From Candidatus Altarchaeales archaeon (lineage in GTDB: Archaea; Altiarchaeota; Altiarchaeia; IMC4; SCGC-AAA252-I15): a stretch of 7,902 bases of DNA. Shown here in pieces: positions 1 to 5,678 of the stretch. The notes beneath the pieces are model-generated. The model searched no databases and was not told the origin of the DNA. It saw only the letters and a list, made by a program, of their open reading frames with translations. Every line of letters starts with the position of its first letter. Position 1 is the first letter of the stretch. Both the position numbers and the translations under genes were made by a program. The stretch is from the NCBI GenBank assembly GCA_014729705.1, contig WJJK01000291.1:1-7902 (forward strand), written 5' to 3'.

Positions 1-1
1 A

Positions 2-202
2 GGAGTGCTGCCGGTTTCTTCGGACCCCGGACAGGTTGCCCCTTATGGCGCCCCCGCACCTGGTTCTTTCCAGAGCACAGCAACTGCCCCAATCGCTTCT
101 GTGGGAGAAGTGGAAAGATCTCCGCAAGCCGCAGGTAAGGACGAGCCTTCTGAGGAAGAGACACCTGTTGTTTGGACACCCGAGGAGGATAAGGGTGAGT
201 AG
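2..202 (+). CDS. C-terminal tail of a truncated upstream protein (unknown)
   Basis: The frame is open to the left edge and closes with TAG at 200-202, so this is most likely the last ~66 codons of a gene that begins outside the window. The visible part is low complexity: a Pro/Ala/Ser/Thr-rich stretch (APYGAPAPGS) followed by an acidic end (EPSEEETP, then PEEDKGE). Such tails are usually disordered and are typical of flexible C-termini, but they do not identify a family. A GTG at position 5 could be read as a start, but it directly abuts AGGA with no spacing and the frame continues upstream, so I prefer a truncated gene. Its last codons carry the Shine-Dalgarno sequence of the next gene, and its stop overlaps that gene's start (GTGAGTAG), suggesting translational coupling. 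Function unknown. Confidence 0.55.
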   Translation, partial: GVLPVSSDPGQVAPYGAPAPGSFQSTATAPIASVGEVERSPQAAGKDEPSEEETPVVWTPEEDKGE

Positions 203-779
203 CCAGGTCATTATGGGTGTGGATGAAGTTGGACGGGGCTGTTTGGCTGGTTCAGTTTTTGCAGCGGCAGTTATTCTTCCTCGCGAAGAAGAACACGAGG
301 AGTGGATTTCTAAGATCACAGATAGCAAAAAGATTTCAGCCAAAAAGAGGGAATATCTCGCAGATCTTATTATGAAGTATAGTGTTTGGTATGTTTCCTA
401 TTCTTCGCCTTCAAAAATAGATAAGATAAACATTTTGAATGCTACTTTAGAAACCATGAGGGAAGCTGTAGAAGCGGCGTCTCTCATTCAAGAACCAGAT
501 GTAGTCCTTGTGGACGGAAACAAACTTATTCCTAATCTTAAGTATCCACAGGAATGCATTAAGTCCGGGGATTCTGCGGTAAAAGCCATAGGCGCAGCAT
601 CGATTATTGCCAAGGTTATGCGAGATGCTGAAATGAGTGCCTTTCATTCTATTCATCCTGAGTACGGGTGGGTTAAGAACAAGGGATATGGGACCAAAGA
701 GCATCGGCAAGCCATTATGGTTCACGGCGTTACTGAACTTCATCGTCGATCTTTTAAGGGAGTAGCAGAGTATGTGTGA
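195..779 (+). CDS. rnhB: Ribonuclease HII
   Basis: Type 2 ribonuclease H, which cuts 5' of ribonucleotides embedded in duplex DNA and starts ribonucleotide excision repair; it can also degrade RNA in RNA-DNA hybrids. At 194 residues it is a normal single-domain RNase HII. Conserved elements are in order: DEVGRG with metal ligands D10 and E11, DSKK (43-46), VDGN with D107, the KSGDS segment with D126, AASIIAKVMRD (134-144), the YGW..NKGYGT..H block (157-170) and the C-terminal HRRSF (183-187). All four carboxylates expected of the family are present, so it should be active. I chose GTG at 195 because GAGGAGG lies 6 nt upstream and the resulting N-terminus has family length; the longer frame back to 36 is in a region read by the preceding gene. 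ATG at 213 is a weaker alternative. The 3' end overlaps the next gene by 8 nt. Confidence 0.95.
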   Translation: MSSQVIMGVDEVGRGCLAGSVFAAAVILPREEEHEEWISKITDSKKISAKKREYLADLIMKYSVWYVSYSSPSKIDKINILNATLETMREAVEAASLIQEPDVVLVDGNKLIPNLKYPQECIKSGDSAVKAIGAASIIAKVMRDAEMSAFHSIHPEYGWVKNKGYGTKEHRQAIMVHGVTELHRRSFKGVAEYV

Positions 780-1743
780 GGGTTCTCGAGTTAAGAACTT
801 AGCTTATGAGCTTCACAGGCGTAGTCGTTTTGCTAAGGTGGACGACAGAAGAGTTCGGGAAGTGGCTCTTATTTTGAAGGATTTTCCTTTAAAGGTGCCG
901 ACCTGGGATTTCCATCCCTTTTATCCGCAGAGTGATGACTTTGAGGAAATGTGTCTTTACTACCTAATCTTTAACTCTATCAACTATTGTTATTTTGACC
1001 AGGACTTTGAAAAGTTTCGCGATGGGGAGACTGGTTATAGTGGCTCGTCCTTGGCGAGCTATCGTCTAACCCAAACCTGGGATGAGATTAAGGACCCCCG
1101 CTTCTTAGCCAATGTGGATGAAAACTATTTGTTAGGAGAGCTCTTTTTGGCGGATAGGCCTATTTCCATGGTTAAGGAGAGGACTCATGCCCTTCGAGAG
1201 GTTGGAGATTTTCTCTTGAAGAACACAGACTTCACTTTTGAGAAGTTCTTCCGCAAGCACCAAAGGAATGCTTATCGGGCGTCACAAGCGCTGCCTGTCC
1301 TCCTTCCTTCCTGGAGGGATCCTTTTGCCAAACGCTCTCAGCTTTTTGTAGGCATGGTCTATGGTAGATTTCAAGACCGGGAAGATTTACCTTTAGATGA
1401 GAGTAGCATAAAAGACCTTACTGTGTTTGCTGATTACAGAGTTCCCCAAACCTTGATAGCCATGGGGATACTGAGACCCCATTCTATGCTTCTAACTCGT
1501 ATAAATCGTAGGAATTTAATTGGTCCCAGCAGTAGGATGGAGTTGGAGTTGCGAGCAGCTTCTGTAGTAAGTGCCGATGTTTTAAAGGATAACTTAATAG
1601 AGGTACGGAGAGACAAGACGATCAACATTTTGCATGTAGATTTTCTTCTCTGGAATGCCGCCAGGCAGAAGAACAATATGCCTGTGGAGCTTTTCAAAGG
1701 CTTTTGGCCGGAACATCATTTAACAATCACCACGGATTATTAG
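772..1743 (+). CDS. qng1: Qng1/DUF2419-like queuosine 5'-phosphate N-glycosylase (queuine salvage)
   Basis: The 323-residue protein matches the Qng1 (DUF2419, 'queuosine salvage protein') family along its length. Known members hydrolyse queuosine 5'-monophosphate to queuine and ribose 5-phosphate, so that queuine from tRNA turnover can be reused by tRNA-guanine transglycosylase. Visible landmarks: FHPFYP (47-52); FNSINYCYF (67-75), where I expect the family's DTLNF.FW segment; ERTHALREVGDFLL (136-149); SWRDPF..R.QLFV (180-193); the signature LTVFADYRVPQ (216-226) containing the conserved Asp; ELELRAAS (257-264); and VDFLLWN (289-295). Identification is from remembered family sequence, not a search. 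The ATG at 772 overlaps the rnhB stop by 8 nt and has AAGGGAG about 9 nt upstream. Its place between rnhB and a phosphoribosyltransferase-like gene suggests a nucleotide-metabolism role. An oddity is Asn68 where other members usually have Asp in the N-terminal motif. Confidence 0.85.
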   Translation: MCEGSRVKNLAYELHRRSRFAKVDDRRVREVALILKDFPLKVPTWDFHPFYPQSDDFEEMCLYYLIFNSINYCYFDQDFEKFRDGETGYSGSSLASYRLTQTWDEIKDPRFLANVDENYLLGELFLADRPISMVKERTHALREVGDFLLKNTDFTFEKFFRKHQRNAYRASQALPVLLPSWRDPFAKRSQLFVGMVYGRFQDREDLPLDESSIKDLTVFADYRVPQTLIAMGILRPHSMLLTRINRRNLIGPSSRMELELRAASVVSADVLKDNLIEVRRDKTINILHVDFLLWNAARQKNNMPVELFKGFWPEHHLTITTDY

Positions 1744-1751
1744 GAGTTTTT

Positions 1752-2231
1752 ATGTTTGAGGAGTGTCGGGTTCAAGGAGACTTTACCCTTTCTTCTGGTC
1801 GTAGGTCCTCTGTGTTTTATGATTTCGATCTTCTAAGTCCTCGCGAGGCTGCTAACTACGTAGATAGGGCCTTGCGCAAGTTTGAAGGTTCTATAAACTG
1901 GCAAGAAATAGATTTTGTGGTAGCTCCGGCAGTAGGAGGAATAGTTCCTGGCTTCCTGGTAAGCTTTGCCAAAGATAAGCCTTTGGTTATTTTGGACAAG
2001 CAGGATGCCGCTCGTGGTCCTGAGTTTAAGGAAGGGTGTTATCTTATAGTTGATGATGTGATTACTTCTTTTCAGGCGGCAAACAAAGCTCGTAAGTCCA
2101 TGTCCCAAATAAGTACTAATCTGAAATGCATGGGTGTTTTGGCTTATGTATTTCGTGGGGCATTGTCAGATCTTGAAAAGCAGGATGTACCCGCTTACTA
2201 TTTGTCGCGTAAAGAGCAGGAGCACGAGTAA
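1752..2231 (+). CDS. Orotate phosphoribosyltransferase-like protein (type I PRTase fold)
   Basis: Small PRPP-dependent phosphoribosyltransferase relative, 159 residues against roughly 200 for PyrE. The N-terminus has the orotate-PRTase hood motif G.FTLSSGRRSSVFYD (9-24); VVAPAVGGIVPG (56-67) matches the central loop; and LIVDDVITS (98-106) is the PRPP-binding motif with paired acids D101 and D102. Two features depart from PyrE: the PRPP loop reads TSFQ where TTGG is usual, and the catalytic loop reads DKQDAARG (82-89), keeping one Lys (K83) but with Ala and Arg where the family usually has Lys and His. It is therefore clearly PRTase-fold, but orotate may not be its substrate and weak or lost catalysis is possible. 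The start is ATG 1752 with TAGGAG at 1741-1746; the upstream TTG at 1704 would overlap the previous gene and lacks a site. Its stop overlaps the fpg start by 1 nt (TAATG). Confidence 0.8.
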   Translation: MFEECRVQGDFTLSSGRRSSVFYDFDLLSPREAANYVDRALRKFEGSINWQEIDFVVAPAVGGIVPGFLVSFAKDKPLVILDKQDAARGPEFKEGCYLIVDDVITSFQAANKARKSMSQISTNLKCMGVLAYVFRGALSDLEKQDVPAYYLSRKEQEHE

Positions 2232-3112
2232 TGCCAGAGCTCCCTGAAGTTGAAACCATAGTGCGAGACATTCGTCCTGCTGTAATGGGACGTATGATTA
2301 GTGGTATGTTGGTTCGTCCAAAAGCAGTTCAACACCTGATGAATGTTGATGCGGAAACGTTCTATAAGAACATTATAGCCCATTCTATTACCACGGTACT
2401 ACGTAAAGGGAAGTACATCATCATGCCCTTGGATAACAGTGCGGTGCTTGTATTCCATTTAGGTATGACAGGTAGACTTTTGTCCCAAAAGGTTCCCGAT
2501 GTTAACTTTGAAGATCGATTTACCAGTAATACTTACATTGACAAGCACACCCATCTTATACTGGATCTTATGGATCCCACAGGAGACGATGACGACGTAG
2601 AGCTGCAGTTCAACGACGTGAGATTGTTTGGTAAGATTTGGCTGGTGCCTCAATCTGACAACATCGAAGACTTGCCTGTGCCGGGTTTGTCTTCGCTTGG
2701 TCCTGATGCTTTGGGTATAACTCTGGATGAGTTTAGTTCTATTATGAGAACTAAGAGAAATGTTAAGGCGGTCTTGTTGGATCAAAATAAAGTTGCGGGG
2801 GTAGGCAACATCTACGCGGATGAAGCTTGTTTTGCTTCAGGAGTTCATCCGACCAGAACAGGAGCCTCGCTTACCAAAGAAGAATGTGGTAAGTTGTGGT
2901 TGTCTGTAAAGACAGTTCTTAAAGAGGGACTTAAATACAGGGGTTCCTCTACATCAGACTATACTGATGCTTCTGGAAGGACGGGTTCTTTTCAGGATTA
3001 TCATAAAGTCTATCAAAAGGCAGGACAGAAGTGTGTTGGTTGTGGAGAGACTATTGAGCGTATAAAACTCGCCGGTAGATCGACCCACTTCTGCCCAAGT
3101 TGTCAAAAGTAA
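2231..3112 (+). CDS. mutM: Formamidopyrimidine-DNA glycosylase (Fpg/MutM)
   Basis: Base-excision repair enzyme that removes 8-oxoguanine and ring-opened purines and nicks the abasic site by beta/delta elimination. All hallmark residues are visible in the 293-residue product: the N-terminal MPELPEVE with catalytic Pro2 (exposed after Met removal) and Glu3; Lys61 in RKGKY (E. coli Lys57 position); FHLGMTGRL (75-83); the void-filling Arg131 in DVRLFG; GVGNIYADE (190-198) with Asn193 in the helix-two-turn-helix; and a C-terminal zinc finger, Cys268/Cys271 and Cys288/Cys291, with Arg283 in the beta-hairpin. It is somewhat longer than the usual ~270 residues, partly through an acidic insertion (GDDDD, 118-122) before the DVRLFG strand. 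The start is fixed by the Pro2 requirement. Translation is probably coupled to the preceding gene through TAATG. Expected to be fully functional. Confidence 0.97.
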   Translation: MPELPEVETIVRDIRPAVMGRMISGMLVRPKAVQHLMNVDAETFYKNIIAHSITTVLRKGKYIIMPLDNSAVLVFHLGMTGRLLSQKVPDVNFEDRFTSNTYIDKHTHLILDLMDPTGDDDDVELQFNDVRLFGKIWLVPQSDNIEDLPVPGLSSLGPDALGITLDEFSSIMRTKRNVKAVLLDQNKVAGVGNIYADEACFASGVHPTRTGASLTKEECGKLWLSVKTVLKEGLKYRGSSTSDYTDASGRTGSFQDYHKVYQKAGQKCVGCGETIERIKLAGRSTHFCPSCQK

Positions 3113-3123
3113 AGGACATCTTG

Positions 3124-3693
3124 ATGGTAGATTATAAAAATGCGTTTTCCGCTGAAGAAAAGGTTATTCAACTTCTTCAGAAAAGCCGTAAGTTGAAAAA
3201 GTATAAGTTGGTTCTACATGAGAGTGATAAGTATGGCGTTGATGTAGAAGCAACAGCCGCAGGCTATGAAGACTTCGCTATAGAGATCGAAAGTACTCAG
3301 GGAAGTAAATGGCCTTCGAGCGCACCATGGCCGACTACATGGAAAAAGGGTTTTTCCGTTCCGGCCAGGAAGCACAAGTTCTTCCTCCGCCACCCAATGT
3401 CTCTATTTGTCAAGGTTAATAGGGATTTGACAAGGGCTGGGGTTGTTCCCATGTCGTATGTATTTTCTGCTGAAGAGGATGGTTACGAAAATCAGACATC
3501 AAGCCACTTTACATGCAACAATTTTTATGTTATTACTGATCCAGAGCATCCCGCTTTATGCTTTTGCAAGATGGAGGATCTACCTGATGTCGTGGATGAA
3601 CATTTTAAACACATGGCTCAGCTCAAGCGAGTTAATGCCAAGTTTACCGACAAGAGGCCAAAGTTTAGAACAAAGGCCAAAAAGGAGAATTAA
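3124..3693 (+). CDS. Unknown protein, possible PD-(D/E)XK-like core
   Basis: 189-residue soluble protein that I do not recognise. An N-terminal helix (AEEKVIQLLQK, 10-20) is followed by a Lys-rich turn, then YGVDVEATAAGYEDFAIEIE (37-56). A beta hairpin carrying Asp40 and then Glu54/Glu56 is the arrangement seen at the centre of restriction-endonuclease-like nucleases, although the final Lys of (D/E)XK is not in place (EIE). A Trp-rich loop (SKWPSSAPWPTTWKKG, 61-76), a basic stretch ARKHKFF (81-87) and a strand FVKVN (95-99) follow; the last 25 residues are strongly basic. Nuclease fold is a weak inference; a nucleic-acid-binding protein is equally possible. ATG 3124 is chosen because AAAGGA (3111-3116) lies 7 nt upstream; TTG codons at 3100 and 3121 are in frame but less well placed. 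It begins 11 nt after fpg and its last codons hold the next gene's AAAGGAG. Confidence 0.75.
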   Translation: MVDYKNAFSAEEKVIQLLQKSRKLKKYKLVLHESDKYGVDVEATAAGYEDFAIEIESTQGSKWPSSAPWPTTWKKGFSVPARKHKFFLRHPMSLFVKVNRDLTRAGVVPMSYVFSAEEDGYENQTSSHFTCNNFYVITDPEHPALCFCKMEDLPDVVDEHFKHMAQLKRVNAKFTDKRPKFRTKAKKEN

Positions 3694-3694
3694 C

Positions 3695-4189
3695 ATGCCG
3701 GTATTCGGACGACGACGAAATACCCCGAGATTGGCTCGGGGCGTGTTTACCATTCGGAAGGGAATAGGTTTCCTTCAGGCTGGTGAATTTGACGAAGCCC
3801 TTAGGTGCTTCAGGAGTGTTGCTGCTTCTCGAAACCCCCAGACGACTCGTCTGGTCAAGAGTGTGGCAAATGGTTATGCATATTACACCGAGATTTTCCG
3901 CAAGGAAACCAAGAAGGCTACTTTTGGTAATGCCCATCTAATGGATCTGCTGCCCGGTAACAGCGGTGACGCCTGGTCGGATGTAGACATTGCGATGGTT
4001 CTGGTTGCTCCGTCTAACCGGTTTACCACCCGCTTTCTGGCCCAGTTTTTAGGACGAAGTGAGGAAGCCGTTCGCTTCCAGAGAAGGTACGCTTTTGGGC
4101 GTCCCCTGTCCAGCTGGGTAGGAGAGGGCGGCAGCCGTTATACGCGTTTCACCCAGACCCAGAGAGTGGCTCGTAGACTGGGCCTATAA
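3695..4189 (+). CDS. Small protein with TPR-like helix pair and Myb/SANT-like C-terminal motif
   Basis: 164 residues, no family recognised. Residues 22-45 (KGIGFLQAGEFDEALRCF onward) fit one TPR-type helical hairpin, with small residues and Gly at the expected positions. Residues 94-133 run W-S-D-V-D-I-A-M-V-L then FTTRFLAQFLGRSEEAVRFQ, resembling a Myb/SANT or homeodomain-like three-helix unit (Trp-Ser-x-x-Asp start, then LA..LGRS..AVR recognition helix), which would suggest DNA binding or adaptor function. Both termini are very basic (FGRRRNTPRLAR; QRVARRLGL). ATG 3695 has AAAGGAG 7 nt upstream and lies 1 nt after the previous stop. Base composition is higher than its neighbours: three 60-base blocks I counted held 31-35 G/C, against 18-29 in blocks from flanking genes. 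Two perfect inverted repeats lie within the gene. This suggests a separate origin, possibly recent acquisition. Confidence 0.8.
   Translation: MPVFGRRRNTPRLARGVFTIRKGIGFLQAGEFDEALRCFRSVAASRNPQTTRLVKSVANGYAYYTEIFRKETKKATFGNAHLMDLLPGNSGDAWSDVDIAMVLVAPSNRFTTRFLAQFLGRSEEAVRFQRRYAFGRPLSSWVGEGGSRYTRFTQTQRVARRLGL
3723..3741 (+). repeat. Perfect inverted repeat early in the TPR/SANT-like gene
   Basis: CCCCGAG (3723-3729) and CTCGGGG (3735-3741) are exact reverse complements around a 5-nt loop ATTGG, starting 28 nt after the gene's ATG. In mRNA this would be a GC-rich 7-bp stem. It codes for ordinary residues (TPRLARG), so it may simply reflect codon choice; no U-tract follows, so it is not an intrinsic terminator. 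Confidence 0.6.
3838..3854 (+). repeat. Perfect 17-nt palindrome inside the TPR/SANT-like gene
   Basis: CCAGACGA and TCGTCTGG are exact reverse complements around a single central C at 3846. It could act as a dyad protein-binding site or fold as a stem of about 7 bp with a 3-nt loop. It lies in coding sequence and no U-run follows. It is the second perfect dyad within about 130 nt. Confidence 0.6.
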
Positions 4190-4196
4190 GGGCTGC

Positions 4197-4211
4197 GCCC
4201 GGTTACCGGGC
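4197..4211 (+). repeat. GC-rich intergenic hairpin before the DHH gene
   Basis: GCCCGGT (4197-4203) and ACCGGGC (4205-4211) are exact reverse complements around T4204; realistically a 6-bp all-G/C stem with a TTA loop. It fills much of the 40-nt gap and ends 9 nt before the GAGG ribosome binding site of the DHH gene (4221-4224). Outer sequences GACTGG (4176-4181) and CCAGTC (4211-4216) are also complementary and offer an alternative stem. There is no downstream T-run, so a Rho-independent terminator is unlikely; an RNA-processing or 3'-end-protecting element is possible. Confidence 0.55.
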
Positions 4212-4229
4212 CAGTCACTAGAGGTATTT

Positions 4230-5486
4230 ATGAGTATTTTGATTATAGCAGACACTGACTTTGACGGTTCTGGTGCTGCCACGATTATCACTAAATTTCA
4301 CGAGGTTCTATCTGGGGGCGCAGAGGAAACTCCCAACATAGAAGTATTCTTTCCGGAGCGACAGTATCTAAATCGCATCTTTGAAGACGAAGATTGGGTC
4401 AAGGACGTTTTTAAGCGCTATGACAAAATTTATCTATGTGATACAGGCCTAAATTCTGACAAGGGAAATGAAAATCTAGGAAACATCCTGGCTCCCAAAG
4501 TCATTTACTTTGACCACCACACCACAAACTATGAAAATCAGAAAGATTATCAACACAACTACGCTGGTTTTCACGTTAAAGAAGGCCCAGACTGTACTGC
4601 TAAAATAGCATTTGACGTTCTATGCAGGCGGCTTATAGAAGTTGACGTAAAGAAGTCGAATGAGTTTTACAAGTTGGAGTATTTTGCCTCTTTGGTAAAT
4701 GACATCGACATGTGGTATAGGAAAATGCCCCGCTCCTTGGAGCTTTCAGACTATGTATCTTATGTGGGTCCCCTTGACGCTTATAATACCTTCCAAGAGA
4801 TCTGCTATAACCCTGACGAGAATACACCGGAAATAACAGAGGCTCTGGAAAAAGTAAGCGAGGAGAAAGAGAGCAGCCTCGATTTGGCAAAGGCTACTTT
4901 GGTGGAACATACGGGGTATAAAACATCTTTCCACTCCTGCATTGTAGATGGTTGGGCTTCTTGGGTTGCCGGGGAGATCTGCCCTCAAGATGGGCTTCTT
5001 GCTATGTTTGATCTTTCTAATGGTTCCTTGAGTTTTAGGTTGGGATCTAACTATGTTGGTATGAAGTGGCACGAAGCAGAAGGAACCAAGCCGGATTGTT
5101 TAGACTTCGCCAAGCCTCTTGGGGGTGGGGGTCACCCTCAAGCTGCTGGCGTAAGTGCGAGAGAAGTTTTTCCTATTTTTAAAGAACTCTCCCGTGGATT
5201 GGGAGAGGTTTTATTGGAGGATTACAAAATGAACGATCAAGACGTTGATGCTCAGCCTAACGGCGAGCGCCTAGAAAAGACTATGGACGTAGTTCCTCGC
5301 ATCCTTTTTGATGCGGATTTTGCTGAAGAGGTACGAAAGAGTAATGGTTTTCCTGAGGGCGTAGATCAGAAGGATGTTGCTATTCTGTTCCTGACCGGAC
5401 GTTTTCAGTGGGCAGTAGAGCTACTAACTCGACGAACTAACACCCTGGATCGGCAGGTTGACGGACTACTACGAGAGAACTCCTAA
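4230..5486 (+). CDS. DHH/DHHA1 phosphoesterase (NrnA/NrnB-like oligonucleotidase)
   Basis: Mn-dependent phosphoesterase of the DHH superfamily, whose closest functional types are the NrnA/NrnB oligoribonucleases (nanoRNA to 5'-mononucleotides) and phage/RecJ-like single-strand exonucleases. The 418-residue product has motif I IADTDFDGSGAA with D8, D10 and D12; motif II LCDTG with D71; the DHH triad D95-H96-H97 in YFDHHT; motif IV NDID with D158; and the DHHA1 substrate-binding motif GGGGHPQAAG (298-307). All catalytic residues are intact. Residues from about 334 on form an extra C-terminal segment after an acidic linker (NDQDVDAQPNGE), which is not part of the standard two-domain core. The start is ATG 4230 with GAGG 5 nt upstream. 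The stop overlaps the next start (TAATG). Exact substrate (short RNA, ssDNA or cyclic-dinucleotide products) cannot be told from sequence. Confidence 0.9.
   Translation: MSILIIADTDFDGSGAATIITKFHEVLSGGAEETPNIEVFFPERQYLNRIFEDEDWVKDVFKRYDKIYLCDTGLNSDKGNENLGNILAPKVIYFDHHTTNYENQKDYQHNYAGFHVKEGPDCTAKIAFDVLCRRLIEVDVKKSNEFYKLEYFASLVNDIDMWYRKMPRSLELSDYVSYVGPLDAYNTFQEICYNPDENTPEITEALEKVSEEKESSLDLAKATLVEHTGYKTSFHSCIVDGWASWVAGEICPQDGLLAMFDLSNGSLSFRLGSNYVGMKWHEAEGTKPDCLDFAKPLGGGGHPQAAGVSAREVFPIFKELSRGLGEVLLEDYKMNDQDVDAQPNGERLEKTMDVVPRILFDADFAEEVRKSNGFPEGVDQKDVAILFLTGRFQWAVELLTRRTNTLDRQVDGLLRENS
5216..5231 (+). promoter_or_regulatory. Possible internal ribosome binding site within the DHH gene
   Basis: GGAGG (5216-5220) lies 8 nt before an in-frame ATG at 5229 (Met334 of the DHH protein), exactly where the DHHA1 domain ends and the extra C-terminal region begins. 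Initiation here would yield a free 85-residue C-terminal protein. The site could also be a chance result of Leu-Glu-Asp codons. Confidence 0.35.
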
Positions 5487-5665
5487 TGGGCGAAATAGTT
5501 CTTGGCGATGCGCGGGAGCTAAAAGACTATCCCGAAGAACCTTTTCATCTTACCGTAACTTCGCCCGAGGAATCACGGAGAAAGATGAGTGAAAAAGGTA
5601 AAGGGCGGAAATTTTCCGCTGAACATAGGGAAAAGATTCGACAGGCGGCGATTCGCAGATGGTAG
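5486..5665 (+). CDS. 59-aa frame: truncated methyltransferase N-terminus joined to a NUMOD3-like segment
   Basis: Residues 1-27 (MGEIVLGDAR to LTVTSP) parallel the first 26 residues of the intact methyltransferase that starts at 5679 (MSKIVLGDSR to LTITSP): 14 positions are identical with one single-residue gap. Similarity stops exactly inside catalytic motif IV, after TSP, where PPY should continue. The rest (KMSEKGKGRKFSAEHREKIR, 33-52, then QAAIRRW) resembles NUMOD3, the short DNA-binding module found in GIY-YIG and HNH homing endonucleases (S..KGKGRKFS.EHREKI). No nuclease domain is present. The likeliest reading is the scar of a homing endonuclease that invaded a paralogous methyltransferase gene, both now largely deleted. 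The frame has an ATG overlapping the DHH stop (TAATG) but only a weak GAGAG site, so expression is uncertain. An alternative is a small, functional DNA-binding protein. Confidence 0.6.
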   Translation: MGEIVLGDARELKDYPEEPFHLTVTSPEESRRKMSEKGKGRKFSAEHREKIRQAAIRRW

Positions 5666-5678
5666 AAGAGGAAGTATA

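Noticed and set aside
36..194. N-terminal extension of RNase HII back to position 36
   Set aside because: It overlaps the upstream gene's frame, is not needed for family length, and a strong ribosome binding site supports GTG 195.
3100..3138. TTGTCA and TATAAA near the start of the 3124 gene as a promoter
   Set aside because: Spacer is about 27 nt, too long, and the -10-like element is inside the coding region.
447..5072. Several open frames on the minus strand across the rnhB, Qng1, PRTase, fpg and DHH genes
   Set aside because: Each lies opposite a gene with recognised motifs and lacks a ribosome binding site or recognisable domain.
5589..5678. 30-residue N-terminal extension of the methyltransferase
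   Set aside because: It is an off-frame reading of the NUMOD3-like segment; ATG 5679 has its own Shine-Dalgarno and a family-like N-terminus.
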